Of a DNA stretch of 43,413 bases, positions 8,555-17,735 are shown one piece after another. The notes below the pieces were generated by a model. That model was not told the origin of the DNA. It saw only the letters and a list, made by a program, of their open reading frames with translations, and searched no databases. The number at the start of each line of letters is the position of its first letter. Positions within the stretch are counted from its first letter, which is position 1. The position numbers and the translations under genes were made by a program. Origin of the DNA: Ectothiorhodospiraceae bacterium (lineage in GTDB: Bacteria; Pseudomonadota; Gammaproteobacteria; XJ16; Halofilaceae); contig SLKC01000016.1 of assembly GCA_007134775.1 (NCBI GenBank), forward strand, positions 1-43,413, in the 5' to 3' direction.

Positions 8555-9559
8555 ATGGGCGCCACCCTGCTCGATTGGCTCAAGCGCCCCAGCCCCGCCG
8601 AATGGGGCCTGCTCGCGGTGCTCGTTCTCATCGTCCCCGCCTTTGCCAGTGACTTCTGGTTGGTTCAGGTGTTCGCGCGCTCGATGATCCTGGGGCTCAT
8701 CGCGCTGGGCCTCACCTTCCTCGCCGGTTTCGCCGGCATCGTGTCGCTGGCGCAGATGACACTGGCCGGTGTCGCCGCCTATACGGTCGCGATCTTCACC
8801 ACGGGCGATGCCTGGCCGGGCTTCACTCTGGACCCCGCGATCACGATCCCGCTCGCCCTGCTGCTCGCCGTCCTCGCCTCCGTGATCGTGGGCTGGCTGG
8901 CGGTGCGCACGACGGGCATCTACACCATCATGATCACGTTGGCGATCGCCGTGGTGTTCGCCACCTTCGCGCGACAGAACTACACCCTGATGGGCGGCTT
9001 CACGGGCTTCACCGAAGTCTGGGCACCGACCATTGGCGAGACTTCACTGCGCATGCCGCTGCCGTTCTACTTCACCTGTCTGGTGGTGACGGTCATCGGC
9101 TACTGGGCAATCCGCCATCTCAGCCGCACGCCCCTGGGCCTGTCGCTCCAGGGGATCCGCGATGGCGCACGGCGAATGGCCTCTCTGGGCTACCACGTCC
9201 ACGGCCACCGCATCCTGGCCTACGCGATCGCCGGACTGATCGCCGGCGCCGGCGGCATCCTGATGGTCTGGTTCAACCAGCGCATCGACCCTTCCACGGT
9301 TGATGTGATGCCGGTCATCAACATCCTGATCATCGCGGTGATCGGCGGACTCGGTCACCCGATCGGCGCCTTCATCGGCGCCTTCATCTTCGTCCTGCTG
9401 GATATCTTCGCCGCCGACCTGATCCCAGGCGCGCGCGAACGCTTCAATTTGCTGATCGGCCTGATCTTCCTGCTGATCGTGGCGTTCTCGCGTGACGGCA
9501 TCGTGGGTATCTGGCAGTCCTATGCCCGAGCCATGCGGGAGCGCGAGCCGGACGATTGA
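8555..9559 (+). CDS. LivM-type ABC transporter permease
   Basis: A 334-residue second permease of the HAAT importer. It shows the family segment LGLTFLAGFAGIVSLAQM, the EAA-like loop near RHLSRTPLGLSLQGIRDG, and about nine hydrophobic spans. The GGLGHPIGAFIGAF loop near the end is the LivM counterpart of the LivH glycine loop. The gene starts 4 bases after livH, with an overlapping AGGACA ribosome site. The acidic C-terminal end (REREPDD) lies on the cytoplasmic side. With 7687, 9628, 10923 and 11728 it makes a complete five-part importer. Confidence 0.9.
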   Translation: MGATLLDWLKRPSPAEWGLLAVLVLIVPAFASDFWLVQVFARSMILGLIALGLTFLAGFAGIVSLAQMTLAGVAAYTVAIFTTGDAWPGFTLDPAITIPLALLLAVLASVIVGWLAVRTTGIYTIMITLAIAVVFATFARQNYTLMGGFTGFTEVWAPTIGETSLRMPLPFYFTCLVVTVIGYWAIRHLSRTPLGLSLQGIRDGARRMASLGYHVHGHRILAYAIAGLIAGAGGILMVWFNQRIDPSTVDVMPVINILIIAVIGGLGHPIGAFIGAFIFVLLDIFAADLIPGARERFNLLIGLIFLLIVAFSRDGIVGIWQSYARAMREREPDD

Positions 9560-9627
9560 GCCCGGCCCGCCTCCGACGGGAGCCATGGTGATGCACGCTC
9601 CCGCCACAATCGAGGGGAGGTAGAGAC

Positions 9628-10890
9628 ATGACCCACAAACCTGCAAAGCTGGCAGCGACTTCCGCAGCCGTGATGCTCGCCGTTTCACCGGCAGTGTTCG
9701 GCGACGACGAGCCGCTGGTCATCGGCACGATGGCGACACTCGAGGGCGCATTTGCCTCGGCCGGCGAGGACGGCATGCGGGGCTTTGAGATGGCGCTCGC
9801 CGAGTATGACTACGAGATCGGCGGCCGCGAGATCGAGGTGATCACCGAGTCGACCGACACGACGCCGGAGAGCGCTGTCAACGCGGCCCAGAAGCTGGTC
9901 TCCGTCGACGACGCCGACATCCTGCTCGGCCCGCTGTCGGGCTCGGAGGGCATCGCCGTGCGCGACTATTCGCGCAACGTCGATGGTGTCACCTTCATCA
10001 ACGGGGCCTCGGCGGCCCAGGAGACGACGCTGCGCAATCCCTCGGAGAACTTCTTCCGCTTCAGCACGGACGGCGCGCAATGGATGGCCGGCCTCGGCAC
10101 CTACGTGGTCGAGGAGCGTGGCTGGGACAACGTCGCCACCGTGGCGGAAGACTACTCCTATCCCTACTCCCAGGTCGCCGGTTTTCTCTACGAATACTGC
10201 GATGCCGGCGGCGACGTCGCCGAACGCTTCTGGATGCCGATCGGCACGAGCGACTACAGTTCCATCGTCTACTCGATCCCGCCCGACGTGGATGCCGTCT
10301 TCGTAGCGCTGACCGGGGCCGATGCGGTCGACTTCCTGCAGCAGTACCGCGATGCCGGGGGCGAGGCCCCGATCATCGGCGGCACCAACACGGTCGATGG
10401 CACGGTCCTCTCCGCCGAGGGCGGCCAGCGTGACCACCTCGTGGGCACGCCGAGCGCGGCACCCATCCCGGGTGACTGGGACGACGCCGACTGGACCGCC
10501 TGGGTGGATCGCTACCACGAGATGTTCGGCGACGACGCGCTCGACGAGCCCTCCGTGTTCGCGCACGCCTACTACACCAACGCGCGCGCGATGATGGCGG
10601 CGCTCGACGAGATCGACGGCGACATCGACGACGACCACGCCAACTTCCAGCAAGCGCTTGCCGATCTCGAGGTCGACACGCCGACCGGCCCCGTCGGCCT
10701 GGACGAGAACCGTGCGGCAATCGCCAACATGTTCCTGCGCGAGGTGCGCCAGGATGATGACGGCAATCTCTACAACGCCAACATCGGGGTAACGGAGAAC
10801 GTCAGCCAGACGCTCGGCTTGCCGCGCGATGAGTTCCTCGCCCTGGAGGAACCGAGTCGCAACCATCCACAGTGCAGCGAGATCCGCTGA
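9628..10890 (+). CDS. Periplasmic substrate-binding protein of the HAAT importer
   Basis: A 420-residue type I periplasmic binding protein (Peripla_BP_6 class). A signal peptide covers residues about 1-25 (hydrophobic core SAAVMLAVSPAVFG). The mature protein begins with PLVIGTMATLEGAFASAGED, the usual first strand and ligand-contact loop of the LivJ/AmiC group. It is extremely rich in Asp and Glu, as expected for a periplasmic protein of a salt-loving cell. A GGGAGG site lies 8 bases before ATG 9628. The position between permease and ATPase genes supports its role. The ligand is unknown; with the downstream Tm-1 and PEP-hydrolase-like genes, an unusual carboxylate is one guess. Confidence 0.88.
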   Translation: MTHKPAKLAATSAAVMLAVSPAVFGDDEPLVIGTMATLEGAFASAGEDGMRGFEMALAEYDYEIGGREIEVITESTDTTPESAVNAAQKLVSVDDADILLGPLSGSEGIAVRDYSRNVDGVTFINGASAAQETTLRNPSENFFRFSTDGAQWMAGLGTYVVEERGWDNVATVAEDYSYPYSQVAGFLYEYCDAGGDVAERFWMPIGTSDYSSIVYSIPPDVDAVFVALTGADAVDFLQQYRDAGGEAPIIGGTNTVDGTVLSAEGGQRDHLVGTPSAAPIPGDWDDADWTAWVDRYHEMFGDDALDEPSVFAHAYYTNARAMMAALDEIDGDIDDDHANFQQALADLEVDTPTGPVGLDENRAAIANMFLREVRQDDDGNLYNANIGVTENVSQTLGLPRDEFLALEEPSRNHPQCSEIR

Positions 10891-10922
10891 AGCGGGCCCA
10901 CGGGCGATCACGGGAGAGCTGA

Positions 10923-11735
10923 ATGCGCGACGCCGACGAACGCGGTGGCATGACGACGACCGGCGCCGACGTACTCTTCGCTGGCGACGAGTCGTCAGCG
11001 CTGTCGCTGCGGGGCATCTCGATGCGCTTCGGCTCTCTCGTCGCCCTCTCCGACATCACGCTCACTGTGCCCGCGAGCCAGCGCCACGCGATCCTCGGCG
11101 CCAACGGTGCGGGCAAGACCACGCTGTTCAACTGCATCACGGGCGATGTCGCCCCTTCCGAGGGGCGCATCCGCCTGTTCTCCGAGGACATCACCGCGCT
11201 GCCCACACACCAGCGCATCCGGCGCGGCCTGCGTCGGACGTACCAGACATCACTCGTCCTGCCGAACCTGAGTGTGCTTGACAACCTCTTTCTCGCCGAG
11301 CAGGGCGTGCAGCCACGTCGCCAGTCGCCGCTGCGCCTGACGCGCAACAACCCCCATCGCACGCGCGCGCGCGAACTCGCCGAGTTCGTCGGCCTGGAGG
11401 CGTGGCAGGACAGCGTCGCTGACAACCTGTCCCACGGCCAGAAACGCCAACTCGAGATCGGCATGGCGCTGGCCGGCCAGCCCCGGCTGATTCTCTTCGA
11501 TGAACCCGCGGCGGGCCTGTCGCAGGCGGAGCGGGAGCATCTCAAGCAGATCCTGCTGGAACTGCCACGCTCGATCACGTTCGTGCTGATCGAGCACGAT
11601 CTCGAGGTCGCCCTCGGTGTCGCCGATCACATCACCGTGCTGCACCAGGGCATGTTCTTCACTAGCGGCACGCCTGCGGAGATCGAGGCCGACGAGGGCG
11701 TGCAGCAGATCTACCTGGGCGGTGACCATGGCTGA
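10923..11735 (+). CDS. LivG-type ABC transporter ATPase
   Basis: A 270-residue ATP-binding cassette. Walker [10 protein letters not shown] lies near residue 60, the signature is [10 protein letters not shown] near 170 and Walker B is [12 protein letters not shown]; the HAAT-specific insert [22 protein letters not shown] is present. The start ATG 10923 follows GGGAGAG closely. A later ATG (residue 10) is possible, because the first 25 residues are not part of the fold. It overlaps the next gene by 8 bases (11728-11735), so the two ATPases are translationally coupled. Confidence 0.9.
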   Translation: MRDADERGGMTTTGADVLFAGDESSALSLRGISMRFGSLVALSDITLTVPASQRHAILGANGAGKTTLFNCITGDVAPSEGRIRLFSEDITALPTHQRIRRGLRRTYQTSLVLPNLSVLDNLFLAEQGVQPRRQSPLRLTRNNPHRTRARELAEFVGLEAWQDSVADNLSHGQKRQLEIGMALAGQPRLILFDEPAAGLSQAEREHLKQILLELPRSITFVLIEHDLEVALGVADHITVLHQGMFFTSGTPAEIEADEGVQQIYLGGDHG

Positions 11736-14079
11736 GCGGCGCACACGCGGCACGACTCTGGCGCTCGAGGTCGAGGGCCTCCACGTCCACTACAGCGAGG
11801 CGCTGGTCCTCCAGGACGTCAGCCTGCGCGTGCCCGCCGGCGATGTCGTCACCATCGTCGGGCGCAACGGCATGGGCAAGACCACGCTGTGCGAGACCAT
11901 CATGGGCCTGAAGGCGGCGACTTCGGGCACGATCCGCGCCTTCGGCAGCGAGATCACGGACCTGGCGCCCGAGCAGGTCGTGCGCCGGGGGATCGGCTAT
12001 GTCCCGCAGGGACGGCGCGTTTGGCCGTCGCTGTCCGTCGACGAGCATCTGCGCATGCTCGTGCGCCGCCGCACCGCCGAAACCCGCACCGACGCCCAGC
12101 CGTGGACGCTCGAGCGCATCTACGACCTCTTCCCACGCCTCGCCGAGCGACGCCAGAACAGCGGCAATCAGCTCTCCGGCGGCGAACAGCAGATGCTCGC
12201 GATCGGCCGCGCCCTGCTCGCGCAGCCCAGGCTGCTGGTGATGGACGAGCCCACCGAGGGTTTGGCGCCGGTTATCGTCGACCAGATCGCGGAGCTGCTG
12301 CGCGAACTTGCAGCGGACGGCGCGATCGCGACACTCCTCGTCGAGCAAAATCTGCGCGTCGCCCTCGATGTCGCCCGCGACGCGGTCGTGCTGGTCAACG
12401 GCCGCGTCGCGCTGCAGACTCCGGCCGCCGAGCTCGCCGCCGACGAGGCGCTGCAGAAGCAGCTCCTCGGTGTCAGCCGTGACGGCGGCGATCCCGCTCA
12501 AACGACCTCAGCAGGCGAGACGGCGGCGTCGGCCCGCGCTCCCGCCACTGCGACGGAGACCACAGCCATGGATCAACGCGCCCCGAGCCAGGCCCTATCA
12601 CGCTGGACGCGGTGGGGTCACGGCAACCCGGTTTCGCCCCGCGAGGGCGACGACGCCGATCGGGCGGCGGATGAACAGCCGGCGCAGAGTCCGACGCGCT
12701 GGTCGTCGGCACAGGGAGCCACGGCCCCCAGCGCCCGGAGCGATCGGGGCGTGGCGATGGACGCCGGCCGGTCCGCGCGGGGCTCCAGCCGCGGCATCGA
12801 ACCCGCCGAGCCGTCAAGCCGCGCGCACCCGCCCGAACCGAGCGTCGGCGACCCGCTGCGCGCCGCCTACGTCGCCGGCACGTTCGATACCAAGGGGCAC
12901 GAACTCGATTACATCGCCGGCCAGCTGCGCGCGGCGGGCGTGCGCGTGCGCACGGTGGACCTCTCCACCAGCGACCGGCCGAGCTACGCCGACATCCGCC
13001 CGACGACGGTCGCCGACCACCACCCCGATGGCCGTCGGGCGGTGTTCACGGGCGACCGCGGCAGCGCCGTCGAGGCGATGGCGACCGCCTTCGCCCACTT
13101 CGCGCCGCGCCAGCGCGACCTCGCCGGGCTGATCGGCGCCGGCGGCTCCGGCGCGACCGCCCTGGTCACGCCCGCCATGCGCGCCCTGCCCATCGGAATG
13201 CCCAAGGTGATGGTGTCGACCGTGGCCTCCGGCGATGTCGCACCCTACGTGGGCCCCACCGATATCTGCATGATGTACTCGGTCACCGACGTCGCCGGCA
13301 TCAACCGCATCTCGCGCCAAGTGCTGGCGAACGCCGCCCACGCGCTCGCGGGCATGGTCGCCCACCCCATACCCCAGCCGGCGACGGAGAAGCCGGCCGT
13401 GGGCTTGACCATGTTCGGCGTGACCACGCCCTGCGTGCAGGCGGTCATGCGCCAACTCGAGGCCGAACACGACTGCCTGGTCTTCCACGCCACGGGCACG
13501 GGCGGCCAGTCGATGGAGAAGCTGGCCGCCTCGGGTATGCTCGACGGCATCCTGGACATCTCGCTCACCGAGGTCTGCGATCTGCACGTCGGCGGTGTGA
13601 TGAGCGCCGGCGAGGGCCGCCTCGACGTGCTCGCCGAGCGCGAGATCCCCTACGTGGGCTCGCTGGGCGCGCTCGACATGGTCAACTGGGGCGCCTACGA
13701 CACCGTCCCGGCCCGCTTCGCCGGGCGCAATCTCTACCGGCACAACCCGCAGGTGACGCTGATGCGCACCACCCCCGAGGAGTGCCGCGAGATGGGGCGC
13801 TGGATCGGGCGCAAGCTCTCGCGTGCGCGCGGACCGGTGCGTTTCCTGATCCCCGAGCACGGTGTGTCGATGCTCGATGCCCCGGATCAGCCGTTCCATG
13901 ATCCCGAGGCCGATGCCGCACTGTTCGCCGGCCTCGAGGAGACCTTTGAAGCGGGTGCCGAGCGCAGACTCGAGCGCCTGCCCCACCACATCAACGATCC
14001 GGCGTTCGCCGATGCCCTGGTCAGGACCTACGAGGCCATCACGGCGCCGGCTTCGCCCAAGGGGAGGATTCGGTCATGA
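11728..14079 (+). CDS. LivF-type ATPase fused to Tm-1-like (UPF0261) domain
   Basis: One uninterrupted 783-residue frame. Residues 1 to about 250 are a complete LivF ATPase ([37 protein letters not shown]). Residues about 252-376 are a Ser/Ala/Arg/Pro-rich linker with Trp-Arg repeats (RWTRW, TRWSS) and a less biased codon choice than the flanks. Residues about 378-780 are a Tm-1-like ATP-binding domain (PF06792), starting [16 protein letters not shown] and containing [29 protein letters not shown] and [16 protein letters not shown]. Tomato Tm-1 couples this domain to a TIM barrel of the type encoded next. Internal ATGs at 12568 and 12757 could give a separate Tm-1 product. The stop overlaps 14076 by ATGA. 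Domain calls are firm; whether the fusion protein stays intact is open. Confidence 0.85.
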   Translation: MAERRTRGTTLALEVEGLHVHYSEALVLQDVSLRVPAGDVVTIVGRNGMGKTTLCETIMGLKAATSGTIRAFGSEITDLAPEQVVRRGIGYVPQGRRVWPSLSVDEHLRMLVRRRTAETRTDAQPWTLERIYDLFPRLAERRQNSGNQLSGGEQQMLAIGRALLAQPRLLVMDEPTEGLAPVIVDQIAELLRELAADGAIATLLVEQNLRVALDVARDAVVLVNGRVALQTPAAELAADEALQKQLLGVSRDGGDPAQTTSAGETAASARAPATATETTAMDQRAPSQALSRWTRWGHGNPVSPREGDDADRAADEQPAQSPTRWSSAQGATAPSARSDRGVAMDAGRSARGSSRGIEPAEPSSRAHPPEPSVGDPLRAAYVAGTFDTKGHELDYIAGQLRAAGVRVRTVDLSTSDRPSYADIRPTTVADHHPDGRRAVFTGDRGSAVEAMATAFAHFAPRQRDLAGLIGAGGSGATALVTPAMRALPIGMPKVMVSTVASGDVAPYVGPTDICMMYSVTDVAGINRISRQVLANAAHALAGMVAHPIPQPATEKPAVGLTMFGVTTPCVQAVMRQLEAEHDCLVFHATGTGGQSMEKLAASGMLDGILDISLTEVCDLHVGGVMSAGEGRLDVLAEREIPYVGSLGALDMVNWGAYDTVPARFAGRNLYRHNPQVTLMRTTPEECREMGRWIGRKLSRARGPVRFLIPEHGVSMLDAPDQPFHDPEADAALFAGLEETFEAGAERRLERLPHHINDPAFADALVRTYEAITAPASPKGRIRS

Positions 14080-14909
14080 GCAGCAATGATCGCGCGGGCC
14101 TGATGGCCCGTTTCCGGGAGAAGGTGGCTTCGGGTCGGCCCATCGTCGGCGGCGGCGCCGGCACCGGCCTGTCGGCGAAGTGCGAGGAAGCCGGCGGTAT
14201 CGACCTCATCGTGATCTACAACTCGGGGCGTTACCGCATGGCCGGGCGCGGTTCGCTCGCCGGACTGCTCGCCTACGGCAACGCCAACGAGATCGTCATG
14301 GAGATGGCCCACGAGGTCCTGCCCATGGTCAAGCACACCCCCGTGCTCGCGGGCGTGAACGGGACCGACCCGTTCATGATCGGCGACCACTTCCTGCACC
14401 GGGTGCGCGACATCGGGTTTGCCGGGGTACAGAACTTCCCCACCGTCGGGCTCATCGACGGCCAGTTCCGCGCCAATCTTGAGGAGACCGGCATGGGCTA
14501 CCAGCGCGAGGTCGAGATGATCGAGCGCGCGCGGGCGCTGGAGCTGCTGACCACGCCCTACGTCTTCGACCCCGACGACGCCGAGGCGATGACGCGCGCG
14601 GGCGCCGACATCCTGGTCGCGCACATGGGCCTGACGACGGGCGGGGCCATCGGCGCCGAGACCGCGCTCACGCTCGACGACTGCGTCGAGCGCATCGACG
14701 CCATTGCCGAGCGCGCCCTGTCGCTGCGCGACGATGTGCTGGTGCTCTGCCACGGCGGACCGATCGCCCAACCCGAGGATGCAGCCTACGTCCTCCGCCG
14801 GTGCCGCACCTGCCACGGGTTCTATGGCGCGAGCTCGATGGAACGGCTGCCGACCGAGCAGGCCCTGACCGAACAGACGCGGACATTCGCCACGCTGCGT
14901 GTCGACTGA
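14076..14909 (+). CDS. PEP-hydrolase-like TIM-barrel protein
   Basis: A 277-residue full-length member of the family usually named phosphoenolpyruvate hydrolase (PF09370). It begins with [20 protein letters not shown], then [48 protein letters not shown] and [16 protein letters not shown], all in the expected order for a barrel related to isocitrate-lyase/aldolase folds. The family name does not prove the reaction. It follows the Tm-1-like gene with an ATGA overlap. Together they reproduce, as two proteins, the domain order of tomato Tm-1. It is also the same domain as the sensory part of the regulator at 5185, so enzyme and sensor may recognise the same compound. Confidence 0.88.
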   Translation: MSSNDRAGLMARFREKVASGRPIVGGGAGTGLSAKCEEAGGIDLIVIYNSGRYRMAGRGSLAGLLAYGNANEIVMEMAHEVLPMVKHTPVLAGVNGTDPFMIGDHFLHRVRDIGFAGVQNFPTVGLIDGQFRANLEETGMGYQREVEMIERARALELLTTPYVFDPDDAEAMTRAGADILVAHMGLTTGGAIGAETALTLDDCVERIDAIAERALSLRDDVLVLCHGGPIAQPEDAAYVLRRCRTCHGFYGASSMERLPTEQALTEQTRTFATLRVD

Positions 14910-14921
14910 GGGAGTGCGATC

Positions 14922-15365
14922 ATGGTCAAGGTCTTCATCAGCAGTGTCATCGACGCGCCCGCTCCGGATGTCTGGGCCGTCGTGCGCGGCTTCAACGAGA
15001 TGCCGGAGTGGCATCCCGCCATCGCGCGCTCGCGCATCGAGCGCGGCCAGCCCCAGGACCAGATCGGCTGCGTGCGCGACTTCGAGCTCGTCGACGGCGG
15101 CCGGATCCGTGAGCAGCTTCTGTCGCTGTCCGACTTCGACTACAGCTTTACCTATTGCATCCTCGAATCCCCGATGCCGGTGACCGACTACGTCGCCGGT
15201 CTGCGCCTGATCCCGATCACGGACGGCGACCGTACCTTCGGTGAATGGACGGCGGAATTCGGGACTGATCCGGGCCAGGAGCAGGAGATGGCCCGGCTGA
15301 TCGGGCAGGATGTCTTCCAGGCCGGCTTCAACGCGCTCAAGGCGCGCTTCGGCGGCCACGACTAG
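14922..15365 (+). CDS. SRPBCC-family protein
   Basis: A 147-residue START/Bet v 1-type (SRPBCC, polyketide-cyclase-2-like) protein. It begins with KVFISSVIDAPAPDVWAVVR, the usual first strand and helix, then NEMPEWHPAIARS and a C-terminal long helix ending in GFNALKARFGG. Such proteins bind a hydrophobic or aromatic ligand in a deep pocket, and some catalyse small rearrangements. A GGGAG ribosome site precedes ATG 14922, and the gap to the barrel gene is 12 bases, so it belongs to the same operon. Its ligand is not evident. Co-transcription suggests it acts on an intermediate of the imported compound. Confidence 0.8.
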   Translation: MVKVFISSVIDAPAPDVWAVVRGFNEMPEWHPAIARSRIERGQPQDQIGCVRDFELVDGGRIREQLLSLSDFDYSFTYCILESPMPVTDYVAGLRLIPITDGDRTFGEWTAEFGTDPGQEQEMARLIGQDVFQAGFNALKARFGGHD

Positions 15366-15380
15366 AGGAGGTCTCAAGCC

Positions 15381-17036
15381 ATGTCGGCCATCGTACTGAT
15401 CGTCCTGGTCGCAATTGTCATCATCGTGGCCATCGCGTTGCGTTTCTTCCATCGCGCGACCCAGGACATCTCGCTGGTCCGCTCCGGTCTCGGCGGTACG
15501 CGGGCGGTCATCGGTGGCGGGATGATCGTGATCCCGCTGCTGCACAACGTCACACGCGTGAACATGAACACGATGCGCCTCGAACTGGCGCGCACCCACG
15601 ACAAGGCCCTGATCACCGGCGACCGCATGCGCGCCGATGTCGTGGCCGAGTTCTATGTACGCGTACGGCCCCAGCGCCAGGCGGTTGAACTCGCCGCCCA
15701 GACACTGGGCTCACGCACGCTCGACCCCGAGGGCCTGAAGTCGCTGGTCGAGGGCAAGTTCGTTGACGCCCTGCGCTCGGTCGCCGCCGAACAGACGATG
15801 GAGGAGCTGCACGCCAACCGGCGCGGCTTCGCCCATGCCGTCGCCGACCAGCTCGAGGAGAGCCTGACGCGCAATGGCCTCGAGCTGGACAGCGTCTCGA
15901 TCACCGCCCTCGATCAGACCGACATCCAGTACTTCAACCCGTCGAACGCCTTCGACGCCGAAGGCCTCACGCGCCTGACCCAGCAGATCGAGGAGCGCAA
16001 GAAGAAGCGCAACGACATCGAGCAGGACACCTCGATTGCCGTTCAGCGCAAGACGTTGGAGACGGAGCGTACCCGGCTCGACCTGGAGAAGGAGAGCGAG
16101 TATGCGCGCCTGCAGCAGCAGTACGACATCGCCGACCGCCGGGCCCAGCAGCAGGCGGAGATCGCCGAGGCGGAAGCCCGCAGTCACGCCGCGTCCGAAC
16201 AGGCGCGCAGCGATGCCGAGCACGCGCTGAGTGCCCGCAACATCCACAACGAGCAGCAGCTCGGCGAGCAGCGCGCGCAGCGCGATGCCGCCATCCGCAT
16301 CGCGGAGCTGCGCGCGGCGATGGAACAGGCCCAGCAGGAACAACAGCAAAACCGCGTCCTCGCCGAACTCGAGGCGAGCCGAGGCGAGTTCGAGACCAGT
16401 CGCGAGCGCGTGGTGACCCTGCGCGAGACCGAGATCGCCGAGCGCGACAAGGCGATCGAGCTGATCAAGGCGGCACGCGAGGCCGAGCGCGATACCGAGC
16501 AGCGGCGGATCCTCGCCCGCGCCCAGCGCGATCTGGTCGAGATGGAGGGCGAGGAGCGCCGCCTGCGCGCGAGCGCGGAGGCCGAGGCCGAGCGCCTCGC
16601 CGCCGAGGGCGCGATGGCGCATCGACGCGTCGAGGCCGAGGCGACGCAGTTGCTCAACGAGGCGCGCAATGCGCTATCCGAGGAGCAGACGCGCGCCGAG
16701 GTTCGGCGCCAGCTCATCGAGGCCCTGCCCGAGATCGTGCGCGCGAGCGGGGAGCCGTTGAAGCACATCGACAGCCTGCGCATCGCCAAGGTCGACGGCC
16801 TCACGCGGCGCGTGCAGGAGCCGGCCGGCGATGCCGGCGGGGAGCGCGGCCACCGCGGGGACCTCGCCTCCGATCTGCTCGGGGGGCTGATGGAGTACCG
16901 CGCCCAGGCGCCCGTGATCGACACCATCCTGCGCGAACTCGGCCTGGCCCGCGATGGTGCCGGGCTCTCGCCGGAGGTGCTGCAGCCGGCGCGGCGCGAG
17001 TCCGACGAGCGCAGTGACGACGAGGGGACGAGCTGA
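15381..17036 (+). CDS. Flotillin-like SPFH protein (YqiK type)
   Basis: A 551-residue membrane-anchored scaffold. Residues about 3-22 are one hydrophobic anchor (AIVLIVLVAIVIIVAIALRF). Residues about 25-205 are an SPFH domain, including YFNPSNAFDAEGL. Residues about 205-440 are a long Glu/Ala/Arg/Gln coiled coil, and the last 100 residues contain a short flotillin-type C-terminal domain. A very strong GAGGAGG ribosome site precedes ATG 15381, 15 bases after the SRPBCC stop. Flotillins organise membrane microdomains and help multi-protein complexes assemble. The close spacing suggests co-expression with the importer, although flotillin genes also occur alone. Confidence 0.85.
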   Translation: MSAIVLIVLVAIVIIVAIALRFFHRATQDISLVRSGLGGTRAVIGGGMIVIPLLHNVTRVNMNTMRLELARTHDKALITGDRMRADVVAEFYVRVRPQRQAVELAAQTLGSRTLDPEGLKSLVEGKFVDALRSVAAEQTMEELHANRRGFAHAVADQLEESLTRNGLELDSVSITALDQTDIQYFNPSNAFDAEGLTRLTQQIEERKKKRNDIEQDTSIAVQRKTLETERTRLDLEKESEYARLQQQYDIADRRAQQQAEIAEAEARSHAASEQARSDAEHALSARNIHNEQQLGEQRAQRDAAIRIAELRAAMEQAQQEQQQNRVLAELEASRGEFETSRERVVTLRETEIAERDKAIELIKAAREAERDTEQRRILARAQRDLVEMEGEERRLRASAEAEAERLAAEGAMAHRRVEAEATQLLNEARNALSEEQTRAEVRRQLIEALPEIVRASGEPLKHIDSLRIAKVDGLTRRVQEPAGDAGGERGHRGDLASDLLGGLMEYRAQAPVIDTILRELGLARDGAGLSPEVLQPARRESDERSDDEGTS

Positions 17037-17164
17037 CCGGCGTGGCGGCGCCGCCCCCTGCAACGGACCGGAGAACGGGCCGGGGCGAGTCGCCGGCAGC
17101 AGCGGGATGAACGAAACTTCACCGCCCTTACAGGACACAGTCATCTTGTCCGGGGCATCATGCA

Positions 17165-17278
17165 AAGCGTCGGCAGCAGGGTTCCCCCGCCCGGCTGTCG
17201 ACGGTCTCAAAAGGTGTTTCTTCCCTGTGCGACCCTTGCTGCCGCTCCCTTCCCCCCGGGGGCGGCAGCTTCCTTTTG
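17165..17278 (+). ncRNA. Candidate small RNA, copy 1
   Basis: This copy ends in a hairpin CTGCCGC...GCGGCAG (17239-17268) with a C-rich loop, followed by CTTCCTTTTG, which is a terminator on the + strand only. It may also end the flotillin transcript. The transcript start is guessed from the repeat boundary. Confidence 0.4.
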
Positions 17279-17366
17279 TGCGTTGCCCCACAAAGCGCCC
17301 CGGCAATGATGGATAGACTGTCACGCGGTCGACAAGACGCTGTCATCGCGTCCCAGGCAACCTGAA

Positions 17367-17488
17367 AATCGTCGGCAGCGGGTTCCCCCCACACCGTTGT
17401 CGACGACCTCAATGGGTGTTTCTTCCCTGTGCAACCCTTTCTGCCGCCTCCGTCCCCCCCACCCCTCACGGGGGCGGCAGCTTCTTTT
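17367..17488 (+). ncRNA. Candidate small RNA, copy 2
   Basis: This copy ends in a hairpin CTGCCGCC...GGGGGCGGCAG (17441-17480) with a run of C in the loop, then CTTCTTTTCG. The conserved 18-mer (17415-17432) lies unpaired just before the hairpin. A TGTCAT/GAAAAT pair with a 17-base spacer just upstream is the best promoter candidate of the three copies. Confidence 0.4.
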
Positions 17489-17500
17489 CGCGCCCCGGCG

Positions 17501-17695
17501 TAGAATCCGCGAGCGGTGCGATGGACGGGCCTTCACCGGGTCGACAAGACGTTGTCATCGTTGCACGGGCAGGATGGGACGGGTCAGCGCCGGGCCTTCC
17601 CCTCTCCCGGCGCTGACCATTCCTCATTACCGAGGTGCATCTTCGCGCAAGCGGCTGTCGGCCCCTCCTCCCTGGCGGGGCCGGCAGTCTTCTTG
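17501..17695 (+). ncRNA. Candidate small RNA, copy 3, with TAGAAT -10
   Basis: A TAGAAT at 17501-17506 could start a transcript with two hairpins: a perfect 13-bp stem (17582-17594 with 17606-17618, loop CCTTCCCCTCT) and an 11-bp terminator-like stem with one wobble pair (17655-17665 with 17677-17687, loop TCCTCCCTGGC) followed by TCTTCTTGG. Both loops are C/U-rich and could pair with Shine-Dalgarno sequences. Confidence 0.4.
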
Positions 17696-17735
17696 GTTGC
17701 CACGGCCAACGACCGTGTTGTTCGGGCGCGCCCGC

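Larger units (their letters stand above)
17125..17700 (+). repeat. Tandem ~200-bp repeat, about three copies, no coding sequence
   Basis: The 699 bases between the flotillin and the MBL gene contain no gene but a repeated unit. Copies 1 and 2 are offset by 202 bases; both contain CGTCGGCAGC (17168, 17370), an identical 18-mer GGTGTTTCTTCCCTGTGC (17213-17230 and 17415-17432), and a CTGCCGC...GGCGGCAG hairpin. Copies 2 and 3 share GGTCGACAAGACG (17327, 17539) followed by TTGTCATC or CTGTCATC, offset 212. Copy 3 has diverged in its middle. The shared upstream TGTCAT could be a -35 element, with GAAAAT (17364-17369) as the -10 in copy 2. Confidence 0.85.

Noticed and set aside
12480-12860. Assembly error or hidden gene boundary between LivF and the Tm-1-like domain
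   Set aside because: The frame is continuous on both sides with correct phase, so I kept the fusion, while noting internal ATGs as an open alternative.
14028-15599. A 523-residue minus-strand frame opposite the PEP-hydrolase-like and SRPBCC genes
   Set aside because: It is an antisense shadow; the plus-strand genes have motifs, ribosome sites and coupled starts.
17125-17700. CRISPR array
   Set aside because: Repeat units are about 200 bp, only about three copies, diverged and with terminator hairpins; no cas genes are present.
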